DNA of 64,000 nt from CAWGJF01 sp963715745 (GCA_963715745.1 OY970271.1:3658001-3722000), one strand, 5' to 3'. Positions 16,192 through 23,886 are shown, numbered from the stretch's first letter. Notes: generated by a model not told the origin, from the letters alone. Program-made: numbers and translations.

Positions 16192-16250
16192 ATTGCCAAC
16201 ACTGTATAAAATGCATTGAAACGCATTTTATACTAACCGTTATGCGCAAT
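16192..16250 (+). other. attC5-like recombination site (very short)
   Basis: Left end ATTGCCAAC (16192-16200), right end GTTATGCGCAAT (16239-16250). The inner stem GTATAAAATGC (16203-16213) is a perfect complement of GCATTTTATAC (16223-16233) around a nine-base loop. At under 60 bases it is the minimal site of the array. Confidence 0.88.
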
Positions 16251-16268
16251 TCTAAAACGACCAAATAT

Positions 16269-17180
16269 ATGAACTATAACTTAGTTGAATTTCACTCGCA
16301 GGGCGCTACAGTGCGTGGAAGATTTTATCTGCCGGAAAACAAATCCCTTACCCATCCCATCGTTATAATGGCGCATGGATTTACTGCAACTATCAGCGGA
16401 ATGTGTGCAGATAAATATGCAGAAGAGTTCTGTAAAACGGGTTTAGCTGTACTGTTATTTGACCACCGTAATTTCGGTATCAGCGATGGCTTACCACGGC
16501 AGGAAATAAATAAATGGCTTCAGGCTCGTGGGTATGTAGATGCGATAAATTATGTATGCACGCTGGATACTATTGAAAAAAATAATATCGCATTGTGGGG
16601 CGATAGTATGAGTGGCGCAGAAGTACTTCTTGTGAGTTCTGTTGAGAAAAGGGTGAAAGCAATAGTAATACAAGTTCCCGCTTGTGGTGATGTTCCGGCA
16701 CCTGCTGATGAAGACGGTGCATTGTGCACGGCCATGATAGAATATTTCGAGCATGGAGATATCGCAGGAAAACCGGAAACAACAATAGGCCCTATGTTGG
16801 TAGTATCATTCGACCAACAAGGCACTCCATCGCTCTTAAAACCATTAACTGCTTTTCGCTGGTTTATTGAATATGGCGGAAGGTACAATACACTTTGGAA
16901 AAACTCGGCAACTTTCGTTGACCCAAATGCTGTTACAATTTTTCATCCCGGACTGTGTGCAAAGCACATCAGGGCAGCTGTATTAATGATGATAGGAGAG
17001 GATGATGAAATGCCAGGTGCAAGTTCTGCAATTGCACGCCTTGTGTTTGATTCAATACCCGCACAAAAAGAATTAATTGAAATGGATGGAGGACATTTTG
17101 GAATTATACATTATCCAAGCCCATTATTTGACCAAGCAAGTAAAGCACAAATTGATTTTTTAAATGAGCATCTTAAATGA
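16269..17180 (+). CDS. Cassette 6: alpha/beta hydrolase
   Basis: A 303-aa alpha/beta-hydrolase-fold enzyme without a signal peptide, presumably cytoplasmic. IMAHGF gives the oxyanion region (residues 33-38), GDSMSG the nucleophile elbow (Ser113), GEDDEMPG a likely acid and GGHFG the catalytic His near the end. It is close to dienelactone-hydrolase/DUF1100-like esterases; the substrate is unknown. An in-frame ATG at 16242 lies inside the attC5 right end (TTATGCGC) and would add nine residues coded by the recombination site; I prefer 16269, where similarity-like sequence begins. AACGAC lies just before it. Sole gene of cassette 6 (16240-17319). Confidence 0.85.
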   Translation: MNYNLVEFHSQGATVRGRFYLPENKSLTHPIVIMAHGFTATISGMCADKYAEEFCKTGLAVLLFDHRNFGISDGLPRQEINKWLQARGYVDAINYVCTLDTIEKNNIALWGDSMSGAEVLLVSSVEKRVKAIVIQVPACGDVPAPADEDGALCTAMIEYFEHGDIAGKPETTIGPMLVVSFDQQGTPSLLKPLTAFRWFIEYGGRYNTLWKNSATFVDPNAVTIFHPGLCAKHIRAAVLMMIGEDDEMPGASSAIARLVFDSIPAQKELIEMDGGHFGIIHYPSPLFDQASKAQIDFLNEHLK

Positions 17181-17190
17181 AAAATAACGT

Positions 17191-17327
17191 GTTACAACAC
17201 CGGGTATAACGCATGGCCTGGATCCTTCTTCCAAAACGAAATTTATTCATATATTTAACGATTGCGTTTTCAAAAACGTTTATGCTTTACAATCGGCCAC
17301 GACGTCATACCTTGAATCGTTATCAGT
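17191..17327 (+). other. attC6-like recombination site (left end decayed)
   Basis: Left end GTTACAAC (17191-17198) matches only weakly the complement of its cassette start GTTATGCGC. The right end GTTATCAG (17319-17326) is good. The stem GGTATAACGCATGGCC (17203-17218) pairs with GGCCACGACGTCATACC (17295-17311). Confidence 0.72.
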
Positions 17328-17407
17328 AAGATTTTGGAGAAAATTATTAGTTTGGAAGTAATTTATAATAAAAGTCAAAACAATAATATAATTTTATATT
17401 TTACATT

Positions 17408-17920
17408 ATGATGAGAAATGAAAAAAGAATCCAAGTAGTTATGCAGATATTCATAGTGTTACTCATTATTGCAGGGTGTACAACAGACCAAGAGGTCTAT
17501 TTGGAGCGTAACAAAGAACTTGTTCGCCGCATGAACGAAGAAATCTGGAACAAGGGTAATCTTGAAATAATTGACGAGTTATACTCGCCTAACTTTGTGT
17601 GGCATTTCCTTCCATTAGGTTCTGAGACAGTAGGACTTGACAGCTTACAAGAACACGTACGAAACCACAGAGAAGCCTTCCCGGATTGGTCTGAAGAGAT
17701 TAAGCAAATCGTCGCTGAGGGAGATTTTGTTGCAATTCATTATGTATCCAGGGGAACTAATGTTGGTAGTTTTCAGGGTAATCCGCCAACTGGAAAAACA
17801 GTTGAAATCAATGAAATGGCGATCTTTCGAATTGTAGATGGCAAAATTGCTGAGCAATGGCTTATCCCAGATCTTTTAAGTATGAATCAACAACTTGGTT
17901 TCATTTCACAGTCAAATTGA
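17408..17920 (+). CDS. Cassette 7: SnoaL-like ester cyclase family lipoprotein
   Basis: A 170-aa protein with an N-terminal hydrophobic stretch and lipobox IIAGC, then a single NTF2-like/SnoaL domain: LVRRMNEEIWNKGNLEIIDE (helix 1-2), the VWHF strand, AFPDWSEEIKQIVAEGDFVA, and the NPPTGKTVEINEMAIFRI and GKIAEQW strands that are hallmarks of the SnoaL-like polyketide cyclase/ester cyclase family (PF07366-type). Most such bacterial proteins have no known substrate; here the protein is exported. Sole gene of cassette 7 (17320-18195). The ATG at 17408 is immediately followed by a second ATG; neither has a Shine-Dalgarno. Confidence 0.85.
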   Translation: MMRNEKRIQVVMQIFIVLLIIAGCTTDQEVYLERNKELVRRMNEEIWNKGNLEIIDELYSPNFVWHFLPLGSETVGLDSLQEHVRNHREAFPDWSEEIKQIVAEGDFVAIHYVSRGTNVGSFQGNPPTGKTVEINEMAIFRIVDGKIAEQWLIPDLLSMNQQLGFISQSN

Positions 17921-18069
17921 ATATGTTTCTAACTAATAACCAATAATTGTCTAACATTCATTTCAACTTGAAAAAAACCGCACCGGCGAATCTTTACATT
18001 TAATGTTTGGTTTGTGCTCTTGCAAGTTAAATGACTATTAAATTAAAGGTAAGAAGATAAGAAATCCAA

Positions 18070-18204
18070 CTGATAACAATGTATATACAAAATAGGTGTA
18101 ACAGTAGTAAATTTAAAGACTGTAGCCCGCTTCAAAATTGTCTCGGTTTGATAAGCTTGAAGCCCACAAGCGCTTACTTTGCATATACGAAACCGTTATA
18201 AAGC
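18070..18204 (+). other. attC7-like recombination site
   Basis: Left end CTGATAAC (18070-18077) is the exact complement of its cassette start GTTATCAG at 17319. Right end GTTATAAAGC (18195-18204). TGTATATACAAAATAGG (from 18080) pairs with the arm CTTACTTTGCATATACGA before 18190. Confidence 0.87.
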
Positions 18205-18213
18205 ATTGTAAAG

Positions 18214-19278
18214 ATGGAACACATATTCAAAATATTCGAATCATTAATTAAACCAACAGTTGTATTACTGTTTTTAATAATCCTTCTGATTTTAAACTCA
18301 TGGATTTTTAAAAAAATTAAATCAACCACATCAAATGGGAATATCACGAAAGGAGCGATTTCGTTTTCTTTACTTCTTATTGGTATATTGGCATTCATTC
18401 TAGTCCTACCGATTGACAAATCTCTAAAGGAACAAATACTAGCTTTTCTCGGGATAATTATTAGTGCAGGAATTGCTTTAAGTTCAACCACTATTTTAGG
18501 TAACCTTATAGCAGGTATTATGAACAATTCCATGAACCGCTTTAGAAATGGAGACCTGATAAAAATTGGAGACTTTCATGGCAGGGTGATTAGAAGAAGT
18601 ATTTTTCATACGGAAATTCAACTGGAAGACAGCAATTTTATTACTATTCCCAATCTTTATATAGCTAATAATCCTGTTAAATTGATACGGAAAACAAATA
18701 CCGTGATTTCCACTTCAGTTTCATTAGGATATGATATATCTCGCGATAAAATTGAAGATGCTTTAAGAGATGCAGCCAATGAAACCGGATTATCTGACCC
18801 TTATGTGTATATAACAAGTTTGGGTGATTTCTCAGTAGTCTACAAAATTCATGGGTTCTTAGAGGATAGCAGCAAATATTTCAGCACTAGTTCACTCCTT
18901 AATGCCAAAGTCATGGATAAACTTCATGAGAAGAAAATAGAAATTGTATCACCAACTTTTATGAATCAACGGCGTGTTGATGAAAAAGAATTCATTCCAA
19001 AACAAGTAATAAAAAAGACAGAAACGGTTAATGAAAAATCGCCAGAAGATTTAATATTTGATGAAGCAATTAAGTCAGAAAAACTAGAGACAAAAAAGGA
19101 TTATCTTAAAGAGATTGATAAAAAACAAGAAGTTTTAAAAGAAAAACTTAAAGATTTGAAAGATGATAAAGAGATTGAAAAGATAAAATCTACAATTAAG
19201 AGAAATGATGAAATGAAAGAGCGTATCGAGAAAAATATTAAAGAACAAATTGAAAGGGATAAAGATTCTGCAAAATAA
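18214..19278 (+). CDS. Cassette 8: MscS-family mechanosensitive channel
   Basis: A 354-aa small-conductance mechanosensitive channel homologue of the inner membrane. Three membrane segments (about 8-30, 45-65, 72-100), the last including the pore-lining helix that ends at GNLIAGIMNNSMN, lead into the beta domain (FRNGDLIKIGDFHGRVIRRSIFHTEIQLEDSNFITIPN, the MscS signature) and an alpha/beta C-terminal domain. A long, highly charged coiled-coil tail (about 255-354, rich in Lys and Glu) is added. Such channels release solutes on hypo-osmotic shock. The ATG is only 18 bases after the cassette boundary, leaving little leader. Sole gene of cassette 8 (18196-19412). Confidence 0.9.
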   Translation: MEHIFKIFESLIKPTVVLLFLIILLILNSWIFKKIKSTTSNGNITKGAISFSLLLIGILAFILVLPIDKSLKEQILAFLGIIISAGIALSSTTILGNLIAGIMNNSMNRFRNGDLIKIGDFHGRVIRRSIFHTEIQLEDSNFITIPNLYIANNPVKLIRKTNTVISTSVSLGYDISRDKIEDALRDAANETGLSDPYVYITSLGDFSVVYKIHGFLEDSSKYFSTSSLLNAKVMDKLHEKKIEIVSPTFMNQRRVDEKEFIPKQVIKKTETVNEKSPEDLIFDEAIKSEKLETKKDYLKEIDKKQEVLKEKLKDLKDDKEIEKIKSTIKRNDEMKERIEKNIKEQIERDKDSAK

Positions 19279-19283
19279 ACTAC

Positions 19284-19420
19284 GCTTTATAACATGCGGT
19301 CATAAAACATTTGGGGAGTTGTAGTTATTCGAGCATCCTGCCACACATCAACTTACTGCAAAGGTGGATACAAACGCAGCCCGCTCTCCCAAACGTTTTA
19401 TACCGCCAACCGTTGGCAAC
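19284..19420 (+). other. attC8-like recombination site
   Basis: Left end GCTTTATAAC (19284-19293) is the exact ten-base complement of its cassette start GTTATAAAGC. Right end GTTGGCAAC (19412-19420). The core duplicates attC2. Confidence 0.9.
19296..19409 (+). repeat. 114-bp direct repeat, copy 2 (attC8 core)
   Basis: Matches 11976-12089 with three substitutions. Outside this core the two attC sites differ (left ends CCGCACAAC and GCTTTATAAC), as expected because the outer bases track each cassette's own start. Confidence 0.97.
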
Positions 19421-19448
19421 AATTTAAAAACAAACGAAATAGGAAAAT

Positions 19449-20522
19449 ATGAACATCAAATTAAAAGAGTTAAAAGACATTATTTCAGAAAGCTGTGTAA
19501 CAATTATTTTGAACACACACAGAACAAGTCCAGATAATAAAAAGGACTCATTAACACTTAAAAATTTAGTAAAAGAAGCAGAAGCAAGACTCTATGCTGA
19601 CGAAAACAAACGAGATGCCAGGGTACTCGTAGGACGCTTAAAGGATTTGGCTTCTGAAATTGACCACAATCATAACCTGGAGAGTCTCGTTCTCTTTGTA
19701 AATGAAGATGTTGCTGAGTACACTCGTTTACCCATTGCAGTTGAAAACAGAGTGGTAATTGACCATACTTTTGCTACACGTGATTTGGTAAGAGCATTAC
19801 ATTTGCAGACTAATTATTATGTTTTGGTATTAAGTCAACAAAAAGTAAGATTGATTGAAGCATTCAATGATAAAGTAGTTAACGAGATTGGCAATCCGTT
19901 TCCAATAGAAAACACGCAATTTTACTCAACCAACAAAGCTGAACTTTCAAATGCGAGCAGACAAACCAATCTTGTTGCAGAATTTTTTAACCGTGTAGAT
20001 AAAGAATTGAATAAGGTGAGAAAAGAGAACTCACTACCTGTATTGATTTGTACAGAAGAAAGTAATTATCACGAATACTTAAAAATTGCCGACCAAAAGC
20101 AAAGTATTTATGACTCTTATTTAAACAAAAACAGAGTGGACGAAAAAGCGCACGCCATCGTTACTGAGGCTTGGAAAATAGTGCAAGATTATACGATTGA
20201 AAAGAATAATGCTCGCAAAGCAGAACTTCAAAAAGCCGTAAGTCAAAACAAATTTTTAAGTGATACAAACGAAATATGGCAAGCAATCAAACAAGGAAGA
20301 ATTCAAACACTTTTTATTGAACAAGGTAATTTCCAGGCAGCTGTTTGGGAAGATGACCACATAAAATATGTTTCAGATAACCTAAGGGATAGAAAAGAGG
20401 TAGTAGATGATGTTTATGACGAATTGATTGAAGCAAATATGAATTTTGGAGGCGATGTGGTTTTTCTTCCAAAAGGAGAATTATCTGATTTTAACGGCTT
20501 TGGTGCAATAACTAGATATTAA
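19449..20522 (+). CDS. Cassette 9: baeRF-type (eRF1-like) protein
   Basis: A 357-aa soluble protein resembling bacterial archaeo-eukaryotic release-factor-like proteins (baeRF group, probably baeRF3), some of which are annotated as ribosome-hibernation factors. Seen: the N-terminal SCVTIILNTHRTSPDNKKDS opening, central TRLPIAVENRVVIDHTFATRDLVRAL and YYVLVLSQQKVRLIEAFN strands, and the C-terminal eL30-like domain with IWQAIKQGRIQTLFIEQGN and a final GGDVVFLPKGEL. No GGQ motif is seen, so it is not a peptide-release factor. Role at the ribosome is inference from the family. AGGA lies eight bases before the ATG, the best ribosome binding site of any cassette. Sole gene of cassette 9 (19413-20655). 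Confidence 0.72.
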   Translation: MNIKLKELKDIISESCVTIILNTHRTSPDNKKDSLTLKNLVKEAEARLYADENKRDARVLVGRLKDLASEIDHNHNLESLVLFVNEDVAEYTRLPIAVENRVVIDHTFATRDLVRALHLQTNYYVLVLSQQKVRLIEAFNDKVVNEIGNPFPIENTQFYSTNKAELSNASRQTNLVAEFFNRVDKELNKVRKENSLPVLICTEESNYHEYLKIADQKQSIYDSYLNKNRVDEKAHAIVTEAWKIVQDYTIEKNNARKAELQKAVSQNKFLSDTNEIWQAIKQGRIQTLFIEQGNFQAAVWEDDHIKYVSDNLRDRKEVVDDVYDELIEANMNFGGDVVFLPKGELSDFNGFGAITRY

Positions 20523-20528
20523 AAAACT

Positions 20529-20663
20529 GTTGCTAACATCGGTTATTAGTAATTGCTTTTTCTCGCCTATTTCTGAAAAACCTCACGTATTTTCAGCTTG
20601 GTGTGCACTTGCGAAACTTTTGCTAAATTTACGCAACTACTAATAACCTATACCGTTAAATAA
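20529..20663 (+). other. attC9-like recombination site (end of array)
   Basis: Left end GTTGCTAAC (20529-20537), one mismatch to the complement of its cassette start. CGGTTATTAGTAATTGC (20540-20556) pairs with GCAACTACTAATAACC (20633-20648). The right end GTTAAATAA (20655-20663) is the last boundary; no further cassette follows. Confidence 0.85.
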
Positions 20664-20774
20664 TATATATTATCCTTTTTTATCATTTTTTGAAACCTTC
20701 TTACCAATAGTCTTGTTAATCTAATTACACTTAAAACTTTTAAATTACTTTAATACTTTCAGAAAAGGCAAAAA

Positions 20775-21329
20775 ATGAATTTTCTTTCAATTATCCTTTC
20801 AGCGATAATTATGGGCAACTCACCTCAAAAAGTAGAAGAAACTGTTTTACTTAATGCATCCGAAATGAAGAACGAAAATAAATGGCGCATCGTAAATGAT
20901 GGTGTAATGGGCGGTTTGAGTTCTTCAAAAGTTTTTGTTGAAGAAAATAAAATAATTTTCAGCGGGAATGTTTCATTAGAAAATAATGGCGGATTTGCTT
21001 CGTTAAGAAGTCCGATTAAAGATTATAATTTTGAAAAACATAACGGGATAGAAATAAAGATCAAGGGTGATGGAAAGCGTTACAACATTTCTATGAAGGA
21101 AACAACTTACTTCACCGGTCAGTTTTACACGGCATCATTCGAATCAAAACCGGATGAATGGATTATAGCAAAACTACCGTTTGATCAATTTAACCTTTAC
21201 TACTTTGGAAAAGAGACCAATTCAAAAAAGAAAATTCCTCTCAGCAATATCAAAGAAATATCTTTGTTGATTGGAGACAAACAGGAAGGAAGTTTCAAAG
21301 CAGAAATTGAATATCTTGTATTATATTGA
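20775..21329 (+). CDS. CIA30 family protein
   Basis: A 184-aa protein with a short hydrophobic N-terminus and one CIA30-type carbohydrate-binding-like beta-sandwich: KWRIVNDGVMGGLSSSKV near residue 36 is the family signature, followed by NGGFASLRSP and the FTGQFYTASF strand. CIA30 was named for a complex I assembly factor, but many bacterial members are secreted proteins of unknown role. AAAAGG precedes the start. It is the first chromosomal gene after the cassette array. Confidence 0.85.
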   Translation: MNFLSIILSAIIMGNSPQKVEETVLLNASEMKNENKWRIVNDGVMGGLSSSKVFVEENKIIFSGNVSLENNGGFASLRSPIKDYNFEKHNGIEIKIKGDGKRYNISMKETTYFTGQFYTASFESKPDEWIIAKLPFDQFNLYYFGKETNSKKKIPLSNIKEISLLIGDKQEGSFKAEIEYLVLY

Positions 21330-21463
21330 AACCATCAATACTAAAGAATAAATGTAATTAAAATTAATGAGATTGATCATACTCTTCAAAAAAATGAACT
21401 AATCTATTAAGCCTTTTGTTTTTGTTTAAATTTCAAACAATAAAACAAGAAGAAGAGAATAAA

Positions 21464-22294
21464 ATGAAAGATAAAGTAGTAATTATAACAGGAGCTAATC
21501 GAGGAATTGGTAAAGAGGCAACAAAGGAAATTGCAAAACTAGGAGCTAAAGTTTATATGGCCTGCCGCTCGCTGGATTCTGCAAATGAGGTAAGAGAAGA
21601 AATTGTTAATGAAATTAAAAACGAAAAAGTTTTTGTGTTAGAATTAGATCTTGCTTCAACTGATTCAATAAACAAATTTGTTGCTACTTTTAAAAGTAAA
21701 GAACATAAACTGGATGTACTCGTAAATAATGCTGGTATCTCTTCGCGAACAAAGAAGTTAAATGATGCTGGTGTTGAGCTGACATTTGCTATCAATGTGC
21801 TTGGTCATCATTATTTAACCCGGCTGTTAATTGATCCTTTGGAAAAGTCCGGCCCTTCCAGAATAATTAACGTTGCTTCGGAATATGCAGGTGGTCTCGA
21901 TCTTAACGATATTAATTATGATAAACGAAATTTTGATAACACAGTAGCTTATAAGCAATCAAAACAGGCAAACCGAATGCTCACCCGCGAATGGGCAAGA
22001 CGCCTGGTGAACAAGAATATTTCTGTTTACTCAATGACACCAGGCTGGGTGCCTAAGACTGATTTATTTAGAGAACAACCTGCTTTCATTAAGGCTATTA
22101 TAAAAACGATTGGCATGATTGTAGGAAGATCCGTTGAACAAGGTGCAGACACAATCGTCTGGCTTGCATCGGGTGATAAAATTCCGGGAAGTAATGGCGG
22201 ATTCTTTAAGGATAGAAAAGAATTAGTTTGCCAGTTTAAGAATCAAGAAGACGAAAAGAAGCTCTGGGATATCTGTGAAGGTCTTTTAACTTAA
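21464..22294 (+). CDS. SDR family oxidoreductase (retinol-dehydrogenase-like)
   Basis: A 276-aa classical SDR. TGANRGIG (residues 9-16), NNAG around 88, the catalytic Ser in NVASEYAG and YKQSK (Tyr-x3-Lys) are all present. The MACRSLDSANEVREE segment after beta-2 is typical of NADP-dependent retinol-dehydrogenase/WW-oxidoreductase-like SDRs. The substrate is unknown. The start at 21464 is preferred: AGAAGAGAA precedes it and the Rossmann fold begins at once; an in-frame ATG at 21416 would add a poor extension. It shares the TGANRGIG loop with the SDR at 4.4-5.1 kb but is otherwise distant. Confidence 0.88.
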   Translation: MKDKVVIITGANRGIGKEATKEIAKLGAKVYMACRSLDSANEVREEIVNEIKNEKVFVLELDLASTDSINKFVATFKSKEHKLDVLVNNAGISSRTKKLNDAGVELTFAINVLGHHYLTRLLIDPLEKSGPSRIINVASEYAGGLDLNDINYDKRNFDNTVAYKQSKQANRMLTREWARRLVNKNISVYSMTPGWVPKTDLFREQPAFIKAIIKTIGMIVGRSVEQGADTIVWLASGDKIPGSNGGFFKDRKELVCQFKNQEDEKKLWDICEGLLT

Positions 22295-22374
22295 ATCTAG
22301 AAAACTTACGATACTGGTTTAGTGGATGATCAATGATTTTGACTATCTCTTAAGAATAGAGTTATAATTTATTA

Positions 22375-23004
22375 TCACAATTCAGTTTGTCTATTCCCCG
22401 TTTTTGCATATGGTAACCTGGTAATTCTTTTTGTTTCGTGATAACCGTCCAATCCGCTGATTGCCATTGTTCCTGCTTTTTCAATATTTATAAATCCATC
22501 TTTTGCCGTTACATCATCAGGCAAGATAACTTCTATAATTTCCCCCACAATAAAAATTGTTCCGTTTGATTTTATTACCTGCTCTTCCAAAAATTTCAAA
22601 CCAATTTTTATATTGGATTCTTTTACATATGGTGCTTTTATTGTTTCGCTGTATTCAGGATTCAAACCAACCTCATCAAACTCAGAAATATCTTTATCAT
22701 ATCTTGCAGATGTTTGATGTGCCTGCTTGAATATTTCTTTGTTGATATGATTAATAGTGAAGAAACTTGTTTCTTTTATGTTATCATATGTGTGTCGTTC
22801 AACAGAAACAGGACGTATTAAAAATCCCATCAGCGGAGGGTTTGCACCAACGTGAATTACGGAATTAAATATCGCAAGATTTGATTTACCTTCTGCAGAA
22901 ATTGTTCCTATCAGGTTAGCGCTCTTAAATCCTGAAAGAGAGTTTGCAAAGGCAGCACGGTAAAGCTTTTCAAATTTTAAGATATCTTCTTTGAGTAATT
23001 TCAT
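22375..23004 (-). CDS. Flavin reductase family protein (FMN-binding split barrel)
   Basis: A 209-aa protein of the flavin reductase-like/DIM6 family. The LIGTISAEGKSNLAIFNSVIHVGANPPLMGFLIRP stretch is the FMN-binding core and HTYDNIKETSFFTINHI the usual next strands. Such proteins reduce flavins with NAD(P)H or bind FMN in unknown oxidoreductases. No clear Shine-Dalgarno. Convergent with the SDR gene, divergent from the outer-membrane protein gene. Confidence 0.85.
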   Translation of the reverse strand: MKLLKEDILKFEKLYRAAFANSLSGFKSANLIGTISAEGKSNLAIFNSVIHVGANPPLMGFLIRPVSVERHTYDNIKETSFFTINHINKEIFKQAHQTSARYDKDISEFDEVGLNPEYSETIKAPYVKESNIKIGLKFLEEQVIKSNGTIFIVGEIIEVILPDDVTAKDGFINIEKAGTMAISGLDGYHETKRITRLPYAKTGNRQTEL

Positions 23005-23184
23005 ATCAATATCGATTTTGTTGATTGATAATTTATAAGGTCAGTGTAATTTCATCTTCAAATTTACCGTTTCATTCCCTAATTCTACACGCTCATCGTC
23101 TTATTTTTTTAAACGCTGGATACTGCCTTTAAGTTTGAATCAGAAATTAAAATTGATTCATCACAAACTTAAAGGAGATAAAAA

Positions 23185-23766
23185 ATGAAAGAGTCATTCA
23201 TAACAATCGTTGCCTTAGTTCTACTCACTGTATTCAACCAATCCTATGCGCAGGATAAGTGGAATCTGGAATTCAGACCCGGAGTCAATTATGCAACTCA
23301 AGAAATTTCAGATGCTGATCTTGGACTTGGTTTCGGAGCCGAATTAACAATAGCCTATCATTTTATGCCTCATCTTGCCGCTTATGCCGGATGGAGCTGG
23401 AATCACTTTGCAGTTGATCAGTCTTTTGCCGGAGCAGATGCAAGTTTCGAGGAAACGGGTTACACTTTTGGTTTACAATTCATTCACCCAATCGGAGAAT
23501 CAGATATAAGTTATCTTGTTAGAGCCGGAGGAACTTATAACCATATCGAAATTGAAAACAATGCCGGCGATATAACTGTTGATTCAGGACACGGGCTGGG
23601 ATGGCAGGCAGAAGCAGGTTTAGTTATCCCCTTGAGTGAAAGGTTTTCATTATTACCATCTGTAAGGTATCGTTCACTCAATCGGGATATAGAGATTGAA
23701 AATGTAAGCACATCTGTTGATTTGAATTATCTATCAGTAGGTGTTGGTGTATCCTGGTCATTCTAA
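23185..23766 (+). CDS. Outer-membrane beta-barrel protein
   Basis: A 193-aa protein with a cleavable signal peptide (to SYAQ, about residue 22) and alternating beta strands typical of small eight-stranded OmpA/OprF-like or OMP_b-brl barrels, ending in the terminal aromatic motif VGVSWSF recognised by the BAM machinery. Function is unknown; the extracellular loops are acidic. The ribosome binding site AAAGGAG is ideal. Tandem hairpins follow the stop. Confidence 0.85.
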   Translation: MKESFITIVALVLLTVFNQSYAQDKWNLEFRPGVNYATQEISDADLGLGFGAELTIAYHFMPHLAAYAGWSWNHFAVDQSFAGADASFEETGYTFGLQFIHPIGESDISYLVRAGGTYNHIEIENNAGDITVDSGHGLGWQAEAGLVIPLSERFSLLPSVRYRSLNRDIEIENVSTSVDLNYLSVGVGVSWSF

Positions 23767-23772
23767 TTGGCG

Positions 23773-23827
23773 GACAAGGCAAGCCTTGTCTACAGTAAAT
23801 TTTGTAGGGGAAGGGCTTGCCCTTCCC
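23773..23827. repeat. Two adjacent perfect hairpins (intergenic palindromic repeat)
   Basis: GACAAGGC/GCCTTGTC (23773-23790) and GGGAAGGGC/GCCCTTCCC (23808-23827), each with a two-base loop, separated by 17 bases. They have no T-run and are G/C-rich for this region; they look like a mobile palindromic element rather than a simple terminator, though they may stop transcription. Confidence 0.7.
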
Positions 23828-23886
23828 GAAATAAATTTGAATATCAAGCATCTTAAAATCTTTTTAACGAATTTTGAAGTGTGAAA

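Larger units (their letters stand above)
10673..20655 (+). mobile_element. Integron-like array of nine gene cassettes
   Basis: Nine units run head to tail, each holding one plus-strand gene and ending in a palindromic attC-like site. Boundaries (last base of each cassette, the G of G^TT): 11396, 12093, 13378, 15166, 16239, 17319, 18195, 19412, 20655. Within each cassette the first bases and the left end of its own attC are reverse complements: GTTAGCGG/CCGCTAAC, GTTATGCGG/CCGCACAAC, GTTGGTGGC/GCCACCAAC, GTTAGTAGC/GCTACTAAC, GTTGGCAAT/ATTGCCAAC, GTTATGCGC/GTTACAAC (weak), GTTATCAG/CTGATAAC, GTTATAAAGC/GCTTTATAAC, GTTGGCAAC/GTTGCTAAC. This follows from how integron cassettes are cut and joined as circles. 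Cassettes 1 to 9 are listed individually below. Confidence 0.88.

Noticed and set aside
16242..16268. In-frame ATG inside the attC5 right end as start of the cassette 6 hydrolase
   Set aside because: It would translate the recombination site itself and adds nine residues outside the hydrolase fold; the ATG at 16269 is a better start.
11976..19409. The 114-bp repeats as a CRISPR or composite-transposon end
   Set aside because: Only two copies 7.3 kb apart, no spacers, no transposase; they are attC cores flanked by matching cassette boxes.
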